NCBI GenBank assembly: GCA_026392035.1
Contig: JAPLCX010000023.1
Coordinates: forward strand, 1-40,982
Source: Candidatus Auribacterota bacterium
GTDB taxonomy: Bacteria; Auribacterota; Tritonobacteria; UBA1439
Length of the DNA: 40,982 nt
Direction of reading: 5' to 3'
Shown: piece by piece, positions 8,352-16,426 of the stretch
How positions within the stretch are numbered: position 1 is the first letter of the stretch
Layout: the number at the start of each line of letters is the position of its first letter
Notes under the pieces: model-generated
What the model was told of the DNA's origin: nothing
The model's database searches: none
Seen by the model: only the letters and a program-made list of their open reading frames with translations
Made by a program: the position numbers and the translations under genes

Positions 8352-9197
8352 CTATCGCTTCGATGCGACGACAATAGAATACACGCCGAGCGGATCGCTC
8401 CGTTGATGGAATTCACCAAAGCCGCACTCCTCAAATAACCTCAAAATCTTCCGAGGGGAGCGATAGTTCAGATGCCAGTTGAAAACCCTGCGCAGATAAC
8501 GGTCTACCCCGTGGGTATCGCGCATGCTGTTCACGAGAACGCTTCCGCCTGGGGGAAGCATGCGGTGGCTCACCTGAAAAAGCTCCTTCACCTGGTCATC
8601 CGTGAGGTATTCAAGGATGCCCACCATTTTCACGATATGTGGCACGACCTCCAGGAGGTGTTCAAGGTTGACCGCGTTCCCGGCGATGTAGCGCACCCGC
8701 CCCCTCAAACCCATCTCATCGGCCAATTTCTTGCCAAATTCAAACGCGTCGATGTCCTCGTCGATGCAATAGGCAAAAACCCTGTCGGTATTCGCATCTA
8801 CCATCGCCTCGAGCACGTTGAAGCCCGGCCCTGTGCCGATACCCACGATATGGACATCTCCCTGCACGCGATATTTATGGATGAGGTCCTTGAGCGCACT
8901 CACCGCCATCCGTCTGCGGTTGCGAGCGCTGAGCGTGAGCACCGCATCCTTGAGAATGCGCTTGTCGATCCAATCCCTCGGTTCTCGGTTCTCGTATGAT
9001 ATCCTCATGGCCCTCCATCCACCGGGCCGCAGGATCGATTCCTGCACGAGCGGGCTCCTGCTCGTGCTGAGAAAACCGGTGAGGATCTTTGCGGGGACAA
9101 TGTAATTCACCAGGGGATTCAAGATGGCGCGGTTGAATACCCTCTGGAGCAGGGGCAGCGTCTCATAGCGGATACCATCGATTTTAATGTACTTCAC
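8352..9197 (-). CDS. class I SAM-dependent methyltransferase
   Basis: A 281-residue Rossmann-fold methyltransferase. The SAM motif is VGIGTGPGFNVLEA (motif I), with CIDED as the acidic end of strand 2, GNAVNL as motif II, and a late LPPGGSVLVNSMRD motif. The N-terminal 90 residues carry YETLPLLQRVFNRA and other family-specific helices of unknown role. It starts at GTG 9197, six bases after the upstream ketosynthase stop, with the ribosome site inside that stop region. The acceptor is unknown; C- or O-methylation of a ketoacyl product is the natural inference. Confidence 0.85.
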   Translation of the reverse strand: MKYIKIDGIRYETLPLLQRVFNRAILNPLVNYIVPAKILTGFLSTSRSPLVQESILRPGGWRAMRISYENREPRDWIDKRILKDAVLTLSARNRRRMAVSALKDLIHKYRVQGDVHIVGIGTGPGFNVLEAMVDANTDRVFAYCIDEDIDAFEFGKKLADEMGLRGRVRYIAGNAVNLEHLLEVVPHIVKMVGILEYLTDDQVKELFQVSHRMLPPGGSVLVNSMRDTHGVDRYLRRVFNWHLNYRSPRKILRLFEECGFGEFHQRSDPLGVYSIVVASKR

Positions 9198-9203
9198 CGG
9201 AGA

Positions 9204-10493
9204 TCACCCCCCATGCCGGGCGAGCACCAGGCATACATTCTGGCCGCCGAATCCAAAGGAGTTCGAGAGCGCGATGCGGACGCTCGCCTCGCGCGCCCTG
9301 TTGGGCACGTAGTCGAGGTCACAGTCGGGATCGGGAAATTCCTGATTGATCGTGGGGGGGATGACGCCGCGCCCGATGGCGAGAAGGCAGACGGCGGCTT
9401 CGACCGCACCGGCGGCAGCGATGAGGTGTCCCATCATCGATTTGGTCGAACTCACCGGCACCTTTGTGCTGTGTTCGAGAAAAACCTTCTTAATCGCGAG
9501 CGTTTCAACTCTGTCATTGATCTGGGTTGACGTGCCGTGCGCATTGATGTAGTCCACCTGCTCCGGCCGGATGCCCGCATCCCGTATGGCGTTCTGCATC
9601 GCCTGGGCGGCCCCCCTCCCCTCGGGATGGATATCGGTAATGCGGTATGCATCGGAAGAACAGCCGTAGCCGAGGACCTCGCCGTAGATTTTTGCCCCCC
9701 GAGAAAGGGCGTGCCGCTCTTCCTCCAGGATGAGGATACCGGCCCCCTCGGCGAGCACAAATCCGTCCCGCTTGCGATCGAAGGGCCTGCTCGCTTTCTC
9801 GGGGTCATCGTTGCGGGTGGAGATCGCCGTGAGCAGGTTGAACCCGGCGAGGCCCATCGGATGAATCATCGAGTGAGCCCCACCCGTGAACATGACATCC
9901 GCATCGCCCCGCGCGATTATGCACGCCGCCTCCCCCATCGCCTGCGCGCTCGCGGCGCACGCGGTGAGACAGTTAGAGTTCGGCCCCTGCGCATTATACA
10001 CGTTTGCGATGTGGTATCCCGGCTTACTGGGCTCATACTCGATGTCCTTCTTGGCGTTGAGCATCTCAATGCCTTGGCGCAGGAATGTCGCCATATTCAC
10101 CGTATCCCCCTCCAGCGACTCGCAGATCCGGTGCGCCAACCAAGTGAAGCTCGGATCACCCTCGCCGCACCCGAGGTACACGCCTACCCGCACGGGATCG
10201 AGCGCGCATTCCTTGAGACCCGCATCGTCGTATGCCACGCGGGCCGCTGCGAGGGCAAACTGCGTGTGCACTCCAAGGGAATCAAGATCATCGCGCCGCC
10301 CCACCAATTCCACGGCATTAAATTCTTTCACCTGACCCGCAATCTTCGTGGGATAACCGGAGGCATCGAAACGCATGAGGCGCCCTATCCCGGAGCGGCC
10401 ATTCACAAGACTTTCCCAATTCTCCTCCACGCTGATTCCGAGAGGGGTGATGAGACCCATTCCGGTAACGACGACCCGCCGCCAATCACTCAT
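9204..10493 (-). CDS. beta-ketoacyl-ACP synthase, FabF/KAS II type, full catalytic triad
   Basis: A 429-residue condensing enzyme, slightly longer than FabF (about 413). It has the thiolase fold with nucleophile Cys179 (TACAAS), His319 (NAHGTST), Lys351 and His356 (SSTKSMMGH), and the gating loop NSFGFGGQN near the C terminus. It should perform decarboxylative Claisen condensation with malonyl-ACP. The start ATG at 10493 is six bases after the stop of a second, divergent ketosynthase. The two share the insertion around residues 115-165 (SFTWLAHRIC and following), which is not usual in housekeeping FabF, so they probably arose together and may form a heterodimer. No acyl carrier protein gene is visible in the window. 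Confidence 0.92.
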   Translation of the reverse strand: MSDWRRVVVTGMGLITPLGISVEENWESLVNGRSGIGRLMRFDASGYPTKIAGQVKEFNAVELVGRRDDLDSLGVHTQFALAAARVAYDDAGLKECALDPVRVGVYLGCGEGDPSFTWLAHRICESLEGDTVNMATFLRQGIEMLNAKKDIEYEPSKPGYHIANVYNAQGPNSNCLTACAASAQAMGEAACIIARGDADVMFTGGAHSMIHPMGLAGFNLLTAISTRNDDPEKASRPFDRKRDGFVLAEGAGILILEEERHALSRGAKIYGEVLGYGCSSDAYRITDIHPEGRGAAQAMQNAIRDAGIRPEQVDYINAHGTSTQINDRVETLAIKKVFLEHSTKVPVSSTKSMMGHLIAAAGAVEAAVCLLAIGRGVIPPTINQEFPDPDCDLDYVPNRAREASVRIALSNSFGFGGQNVCLVLARHGG

Positions 10494-10499
10494 CTTCGC

Positions 10500-11795
10500 T
10501 CAACTCACTTTCCGCAGCACAAGGCTCACGTTCTGCCCCATGAAGTCAAACGAATTGCACAGCGCACACGACACGGCTGCCGGCCGGGGCTGCGGGACAT
10601 AGTCCAGGTCACACTCAGGATCCCTCACTTCGTAGTTCATCGTGCAGGGGATCACCCGATGATGAATGGCCATCGCTGCCGAGATGAGCCCCATGGCTCC
10701 CGAAGCCGACGTCAGGTCGCCGATCTGGCCCTTAATTGAACTCACAGGGATTGAGTATGCCCGCCCACCCCAGACTTCCTTAATGGCCATCGTCTCCAAC
10801 CTGTCCGTAAAGGGGATTGAATTCCCATGGGCGCTGATGTAGTCGACCTCCGATGCCGCAATGCCCGCGTCCGCGACCGCAGCCCGCATGGCGCGTGATT
10901 TGCTTGACGTCTCGACCGCGCCCCCTGGGCTTCTCTGCATGTCCACCGAGCTTCCGTATCCGAGCAGTTCCGCGTAGATACGCGCCCCCCGCGCCCGCGC
11001 GTGTTCGATCTCTTCCAGGATGATGATCCCTGCCCCCTCCCCAATGACGAATCCGTCCCTCCTGGCGTCAAAGGGGCAACTCGCCATCTCGGGAAAATCG
11101 TTCCTCCGGGAGAGGACGCCAAGTTTGTGATAGCGGATCAGCTTGAGGGGGGTGATACATGAACTCGCCCCCCCCGTGATCACAATATCCGCCCCTCCCC
11201 GCGAAATGATGCGGGATGCTTCACCGATCGCATGCGCGCTCGCAGAACAGCCGGTGGTAATGGTGTTACTGGGCCCCTGGGCGTTATAATTAATCGAGAC
11301 ATGGGATGCGAGCATGTTGGGGAGCTGCTTGAGGAGCCAGAGGGGAAAGAGCAGGTGTATCCCCTCAGCGCCGAAGCGCGCCATATCGAATTGTCCAGCT
11401 CCATCCAGCGACCTCGCGATGGCCGGCGCGAGCTCGCATACATCGGTTGAGATCATTCCCGCGCCGAAGACCACACCTATCCGCGTGGGGTCAGGCTGGG
11501 GCTGGTCCAGCCGGGCATCCTCAGCGGCCTCTTTCGTCGCTGCAACGGCGAATTGCATGTCCCTCATCATTACCTTGAGGGACTTCCGTTTCTCAATGTA
11601 CTTGAGCGGATCAAAATCCTTCACCTCTGCCGCAATGGTGGTCGGAAACGTTGAGGCGTCGAAAAGCGAAATGTGCGAAACCCCCGATCTTCGGGCGATG
11701 AGATTCGACCAGTAGTCGTGCGTGCTCTGCCCGATGGGGCTGATCACCCCGATGCCCACGATGCCCACTCTTCTCTTATTCCCGGTCATTGCCAT
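10500..11795 (-). CDS. variant beta-ketoacyl synthase with the second catalytic His replaced by Asp
   Basis: A KAS II-like protein of about 431 residues if it starts at ATG 11795 (ATG 11789 is the alternative). The open frame runs up to 11969, but the added 58 residues are not family-like. Cys183 (TGCSAS), His323 (SAHGNS) and Lys355 (SSIK) are kept. The histidine of the KxxxGH motif is aspartate (Asp360, codon GAC at 10716-10718, in KGQIGDLT). The gating loop is NSFDFMGQN instead of NSFGFGG. These changes point to a specialised or non-elongating ketosynthase, perhaps partnering the canonical enzyme encoded six bases downstream as chain-length factors do, although chain-length factors usually lose the Cys instead. 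It is the first gene of the minus-strand run. Confidence 0.87.
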   Translation of the reverse strand: MAMTGNKRRVGIVGIGVISPIGQSTHDYWSNLIARRSGVSHISLFDASTFPTTIAAEVKDFDPLKYIEKRKSLKVMMRDMQFAVAATKEAAEDARLDQPQPDPTRIGVVFGAGMISTDVCELAPAIARSLDGAGQFDMARFGAEGIHLLFPLWLLKQLPNMLASHVSINYNAQGPSNTITTGCSASAHAIGEASRIISRGGADIVITGGASSCITPLKLIRYHKLGVLSRRNDFPEMASCPFDARRDGFVIGEGAGIIILEEIEHARARGARIYAELLGYGSSVDMQRSPGGAVETSSKSRAMRAAVADAGIAASEVDYISAHGNSIPFTDRLETMAIKEVWGGRAYSIPVSSIKGQIGDLTSASGAMGLISAAMAIHHRVIPCTMNYEVRDPECDLDYVPQPRPAAVSCALCNSFDFMGQNVSLVLRKVS

Positions 11796-12126
11796 CCCGT
11801 CCAGAATCGGTCCCTCATTGAACGCATCGGGGATCCGCCATCGCCAACCGAGTGTCTCCCCTCCCCATTGCGCTGCCCACGCCCGTTTTTGAGGAGCGCT
11901 GCCGGGAAAACAGGCCCACAGGGCCGATTTTAAATAATAGACCATATCACCCATGGAGTCAATCCGCAATGCCGATCCCCTTCATCTGGCGCGCGGCGAT
12001 TGGAATGCGCAATTGACCATAACTACCCCTTGAGCTCCCGTCTGTAACCCCGTATGATGACTGTATGCGGCAGAGGAGGAGGTGTGATTTCCCTCTGCCA
12101 TGATCGAACCCGGGAGGGGCAAGACT

Positions 12127-12363
12127 ATGAAGGCGAGGGTGGTTATAGACCGTATTGAGGGAGAGCTGGCAGTCCTTGAAGTTGAAGGAGAGGGGATCGT
12201 GGAGTGGCCCGTGAAGTTTCTCCCCCGGGGGATAAAAGAGGGGAATGTCCTCGACGTGGAATTTGTGATTAACCGCGAGGCAGAGGCCGCGCAGCGTGCA
12301 AAGATTTCAAAACTCCAGCAGGAGCTTCTCGATCGAACGAAGAAGATGGAAGAGAAACAGTAA
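12127..12363 (+). CDS. DUF3006 family small protein
   Basis: A 78-residue soluble protein. The ATG at 12127 is chosen because it follows GGGAGGGG at proper spacing. The sequence opens KARVVIDRIEGELAVLEVE, then IVEWPVKFLPRGIKEGNVL, which is the DUF3006 pattern of a small beta-barrel-like domain, and ends in a charged helix (QRAKISKLQQELLDRTKKM). Known relatives are often encoded beside ComEC-type or metallo-beta-lactamase-fold proteins. Here the gene is convergent with comEC, 131 bases tail to tail. Its biochemical role is unknown. Confidence 0.82.
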   Translation: MKARVVIDRIEGELAVLEVEGEGIVEWPVKFLPRGIKEGNVLDVEFVINREAEAAQRAKISKLQQELLDRTKKMEEKQ

Positions 12364-12495
12364 TGCAGCGATCGATGAACGGGCATTGCGCCCGCTCACA
12401 TTCCCCCGCGCCCTCCGCCACCGACTATCCGCTCGTTGAGCATGCAATCTCCTCCCCTGCCCCGCGTGATCGCGGCCTCTGTTCACAACGCCTCT
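12364..12495. other. convergent intergenic gap with two short GC hairpins
   Basis: Between the tails of the DUF3006 gene and comEC lie the stems CGGGC/GCCCG (12380-12394) and CCGCG/CGCGG (12462-12475). Neither has a T tract, so they are only possible bidirectional termination structures. Confidence 0.3.
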
Positions 12496-14937
12496 CTATC
12501 GGAAGGTGTGTATATCAATTTTCCTGCCGTCAGTGGTGAGCGTGATCGCGCCATGCACATCGGTACGGAGCACCACGCACCCTGCCTGCCTCAGGCGCGC
12601 GAGGGCTTCCGGTGAGGGATGCCCGAATTTATTGTTCTCGCCGGCACTGAGTATGGCCAACTTCGGCGACACCCGCCGCAAAAATTCATCGGTGCACGAG
12701 CTCTTTCCGCCATGGTGTCCTATCCTCAACACATCAGCCTTCAGGGGAAGGCCGCTCCTGCACAGCTCGCCTTCGGCCTCTTTTTCCATATCGGCGCAAA
12801 GCAGGATTTTCACCTCGCCGTATTCCGTGAGAAGCGCCACGGAATTATTGTTGAGGTCGGATTGCGCCCCGCTATGGGGATTCCGACCCGGGTTGAGAAC
12901 AGTGATGCTCACCCCATCTCCCCGCGCCAGGCGGTCGCCCCTCTCAACGGTATAGACCCTGATCCCCTTCGCATGCGCGAGGCCGAGCAGCTTCCTACAA
13001 TTGTCAGACGAGGGGGCCGTCCCCGTGAGCACCAATCTGCGCACGGAGAACTCCTGCAGCACCGTGAAAAGACCGTCGATGTGATCATCGTGCGGGTGTG
13101 TGAGGAGTACCGTATCAACCCTCGCCCGACCGAGAGCCTGGAGGAAAGGCCGCACGATCACCCTCCCCGCGGATACGCCGGCTTCCGGCCCCCCATCTAT
13201 GAGAAGGTTTTCTCCCCCGGGGAACTTAATATAGCTGGCATCACCCTGCCCCACGTCGAGGAAAACGATTGTCAGGAGCGGGTGTTCCCGGACGAAGGCA
13301 AACGGCAGGATTAATAGAACTGCGGCGGCAAGCAGCACCAGATACCGCTCCTTTTTACGCCACCCTCCCCAGATAAAAAGGCCACCTGCCGCAACGGCCC
13401 CATAGTAGGAAAAGAACTGAAACGGTCCAGGAGGGGGTACGTAGCGCCAGGAGCACGGAATGCGCGCAATCAAGGCAATCGCCTCGAACATGAGCCGCAC
13501 GACGCAATAATTCAGCCAGTTGATGAGCCCTGCAAGGGGAGAACTGATCAGCGAGCAGAATGCTCCTGAGAAGCCAAGGCACACCACGGCGAGCCCCGCC
13601 GGGATTACCACCATATTCCCGAGCAGCCCGAGGGATGTCACTATGTGAAATGAATAGGCGATCAGCGGGGTCATGCCGACCCACGTCGCGATCGATGTGG
13701 CGCAGAGCACCATCACCCGCTTCCCGAAATACCAGCGCAACCGTTCGCCTCGCCCCACGAGCAGTTGTCCAGGCAAGGGGCCGCATGGCCAGACTCGCAG
13801 AAAGAGGCTGTTGATTGGGCGGGCGAGCACGAGTATCGAAAGGACCGCCACGAATGAGAGCTGGAAACCGGCGTCGAATAACTGGAGTGGATTCAGCGCG
13901 AGGAGGATGAGGGCGGCTACCCCAAGTGAGTTAGTCGCGTCTCGCTGCCTGCTGAGGAACGGGGCCGCCAGGAACGCAATGAACATAACGGAGGCCCTCA
14001 GCACGGGAACCGCGAGACCGGTCAGCATGGCGTAGGCAGCAATGAGCGGGATGGTAATCAGTGCCGCGATCCGCTGGGGGACGCGCAGGAGCTTGAGCAG
14101 CGCGCCCACCATGAGATAAAAGAAACCGACGTGCAAGCCGGAGATCGCCAGGATATGCATCGTATTGGTGAGCTGAAAAGGCCTGTTGATCTCATCGCCA
14201 ATGTTCTCCCGATAGCCCAGTATCATTGCGAGGATGATCTGCCGCTCAGGGCCATCCGGCACCCCTCGTTCAAGCCCGCGGCGCAACCGTTCCCTGAGCC
14301 ACTCGGTCCATCGAAAAATCGCTCGTGCCCTCCCCGATTCGATGCACACTATCTGCGACTCGCCCCTCACGGCCAGAAAATAATCTATCCCGCGCCTGTG
14401 CCAGAACGCCCTCCGATCGAATTGCCCCGGGTTGGTCGCCCCCCGGATGCGGCGCAGCGTGCCGACTAACTGTAGCGAGTCACCGCAGGCAAGCTCAATC
14501 GGCCGGCCGGAGAGAAGGGTGATGCGCACCCGTCCGCACACGGGAATCCATCCGCGCGTTGTTTCGACCTCCCGCACGCCCATCGTCCCCACCGCCCTAT
14601 ATCGGGCAGAGCCCCTTCCCTCCCTCCCCTCCTCCCACTGACCGGCCGCCACAAGAATCCCCCGGACGCCTATGCGGGCTGATCGCTCGCCGAAGAGTAT
14701 TCTCAAATCACCGTGATCGAGCGCGCGCTCATAGCGCGCGCACGTGAAGAATCCCGCGAGAAAGGCGGCGAGCACTGTCATGCCAGTTGAGGGATGCGGC
14801 CATGGAAGGAGTGCGCCTCCACACGCAAAAACGAGCGAGAGGAACGCCGCGGGAACAAGGTACGCTGTCCCAAGCGAACGACAGAGCAGAATGCCGCCCG
14901 CGAAAGCCAACGCAAGATAGAACGCCGGTCTGCGCAT
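12496..14937 (-). CDS. comEC: ComEC/Rec2 competence DNA-translocation protein
   Basis: A polytopic inner-membrane protein of 813 residues from ATG 14937. That start is preferred to an upstream ATG at 15036 because GAGGGG lies eight bases before it and the first membrane helix (FYLALAFAGGILL) follows at once. Domains in order: N-terminal DUF4131-like region with a beta-rich OB-like segment, the multi-helix Competence domain (from MHILAISGLHVGFFY), and a C-terminal metallo-beta-lactamase domain with VGQGDASYIKFPGG, the metal motif THPHDDHIDG and GHHGGKSS. Known members form the channel that takes single-stranded DNA into the cytoplasm, and the C-terminal domain may be the nuclease. No other competence genes are in the window. 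Confidence 0.93.
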   Translation of the reverse strand: MRRPAFYLALAFAGGILLCRSLGTAYLVPAAFLSLVFACGGALLPWPHPSTGMTVLAAFLAGFFTCARYERALDHGDLRILFGERSARIGVRGILVAAGQWEEGREGRGSARYRAVGTMGVREVETTRGWIPVCGRVRITLLSGRPIELACGDSLQLVGTLRRIRGATNPGQFDRRAFWHRRGIDYFLAVRGESQIVCIESGRARAIFRWTEWLRERLRRGLERGVPDGPERQIILAMILGYRENIGDEINRPFQLTNTMHILAISGLHVGFFYLMVGALLKLLRVPQRIAALITIPLIAAYAMLTGLAVPVLRASVMFIAFLAAPFLSRQRDATNSLGVAALILLALNPLQLFDAGFQLSFVAVLSILVLARPINSLFLRVWPCGPLPGQLLVGRGERLRWYFGKRVMVLCATSIATWVGMTPLIAYSFHIVTSLGLLGNMVVIPAGLAVVCLGFSGAFCSLISSPLAGLINWLNYCVVRLMFEAIALIARIPCSWRYVPPPGPFQFFSYYGAVAAGGLFIWGGWRKKERYLVLLAAAVLLILPFAFVREHPLLTIVFLDVGQGDASYIKFPGGENLLIDGGPEAGVSAGRVIVRPFLQALGRARVDTVLLTHPHDDHIDGLFTVLQEFSVRRLVLTGTAPSSDNCRKLLGLAHAKGIRVYTVERGDRLARGDGVSITVLNPGRNPHSGAQSDLNNNSVALLTEYGEVKILLCADMEKEAEGELCRSGLPLKADVLRIGHHGGKSSCTDEFLRRVSPKLAILSAGENNKFGHPSPEALARLRQAGCVVLRTDVHGAITLTTDGRKIDIHTFR

Positions 14938-15484
14938 CCGCCGCCCCTCTTCCGGTACGGGCGATGATTGACGAGCGCTCGAACGCATCGCAGCTCGGGA
15001 TCGCTTTTTCAGACGGGTGAATGAGACGGGGAACATGCCACCGTTCAGGCCATGAAAGGGAATGCACTGTTACTTTCGCCTGCACCCGCCCCACGGGTGA
15101 ATTTTATCAAATGTCCCAGGCGAGAGCCGGGAATTCGGGCATCCACTGGCAGGGGCGTGAGTCATTATCCGCACGGGCATGAGCGTGCCGGAAGGGTAAG
15201 GGGTCACTTATAGAGGGGGGCCACTGATCCCGCTAAGCGGGACGGATTATGACGGATATTCACAGATGAAAAGAAAGCTTCATCTGCGGCCATCCGTGTG
15301 GTTATCCGTGAAAATCCGTGGCGAACATCATTTACCGTTACCCCTGCAAAACTGACCCATTACCCGGAAGGTAATTTATACAGGGAAACAAAACGTCAAA
15401 AATGATACTATGGTGCGATCAGGAATAACCGGGCGGGTCCACGCTCGCGGAGCGCCCGGGTCCGCCGTCTCATATGACTGCCAT
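14938..15484. other. divergent intergenic region, 547 bp
   Basis: It lies between divergent comEC and the lipoprotein gene and I see no convincing gene in it. It holds a small hairpin TCCCGC-taa-GCGGGA (15228-15242) and an interspersed-repeat block (15241-15321). Promoters for both flanking genes must lie here, but no clear -35/-10 pair stands out. Confidence 0.6.
15228..15321. repeat. hairpin plus 'cggattttcacggat' repeat block
   Basis: Stem TCCCGC/GCGGGA is followed by repeated acggat(t/a) words, then CACAGATGAA and its inverted mate TTCATCTGCGG around aagaaagc, then ATCCGTG words. It is the same family as at 3249, 8196, 23091 and 26753. Confidence 0.75.
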
Positions 15485-16426
15485 ATGAAAATAGCGTTCC
15501 ACGAATTCGCACTCACGGGAAAGGGAATCACCTCATTTCCGGCAGTGGCCATATGCCTCCTCATATCCGGCTGCGCCTCGAAGGCACCGCTCCACGCGGA
15601 TGCGCGCTACGAGCCCTATGAAAACCTCCTGGAAATCGTGAGCGATCTGCAACGGCATGCCAACGACAATGCCTACCGCTTCCCGGCCCCCCGCGACCCG
15701 AGCGGCCAGAACCTCTACAAGGCCAGCTTGATACGACTTCTCAACTTCGAAAAGATATACCCGCGGCGCATGCCCGACGTCGTGAACTTCAGCAAGGGGA
15801 TCTGCATGGAGCGGCTGCACGATTACGACGGCGCGCTGAGAGCCTTCAAGCACGTTGCCGAGAGCGATTCTCCGTTGAGGGAACAGGCGAGCAGCACAAT
15901 GGCGATTCTTGAAAAATTTAATGACCTCGCGAACTACCGTATCGAGAAAAATAATGTCAGCGATTATCTCACGGAACTGGAATTCAAGCTTGACACCTGG
16001 GGAAAGCTCATCGGCGAGGTGACGGGGACCCCGTACGAGTGGCTGGCGCGCGAGGATGAAGAGAAGGTCGAGCAGCACCTCGCGGAGTTCGTGGCGCAGA
16101 ATTATCTCGTCATCAAGAATGGCATCGAGAACGCACTCAATCTCTACCGACAGTTGACGATCAAACACGCCCAGAGCAAGAACATCAATCTCCACTACCT
16201 GAACTGGGCGGACTTCTGCGCCCTTCTCTCGAGGCGCTACGCGCAGGAAGCAGATCCGCGGAGCCTCGAATTCGACATGGAGACGTTCAACAAAACAGCG
16301 GATGCCGCGATACGCCTCTACAGCCTCGTCGCACAAAAAGACGGGGCAACAGAAAAAGTGGAGGCACTCGGGAAGCTCCAGGCCTTCAACGCGTTCATCG
16401 CGAAGATTCAGGGTGAGAGCGAATGA
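15485..16426 (+). CDS. predicted lipoprotein with helical repeats
   Basis: A 313-residue protein of unknown function. From ATG 15485 it has a lipoprotein signal: basic start, hydrophobic SFPAVAICLL and lipobox ISGC with Cys30 as the lipidated residue. The upstream ATG at 15410 would bury this signal behind 25 residues and is not preferred. The mature part is helical with a TPR-like pair around FSKGICMERLHDYDGALRAFKHV, as in BamD-type or cell-envelope scaffolds. The stop overlaps the ATG of the next gene (ATGA at 16423-16426), so the two proteins are made together and probably work together at the outer membrane. Confidence 0.75.
   Translation: MKIAFHEFALTGKGITSFPAVAICLLISGCASKAPLHADARYEPYENLLEIVSDLQRHANDNAYRFPAPRDPSGQNLYKASLIRLLNFEKIYPRRMPDVVNFSKGICMERLHDYDGALRAFKHVAESDSPLREQASSTMAILEKFNDLANYRIEKNNVSDYLTELEFKLDTWGKLIGEVTGTPYEWLAREDEEKVEQHLAEFVAQNYLVIKNGIENALNLYRQLTIKHAQSKNINLHYLNWADFCALLSRRYAQEADPRSLEFDMETFNKTADAAIRLYSLVAQKDGATEKVEALGKLQAFNAFIAKIQGESE

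Noticed and set aside
9537-10739. A 400-codon plus-strand open frame across both ketosynthase genes
   Set aside because: It crosses the junction of two clear ketosynthase genes on the other strand, and its composition is that of a GC-rich antisense frame.
1111-11795. Reading the SDR/hydrolase/FabF set as the Ole hydrocarbon pathway
   Set aside because: There is an OleD-like SDR and alpha/beta hydrolases, but no OleA-type thiolase and no OleC-type ligase, and the ketosynthases are FabF-like.
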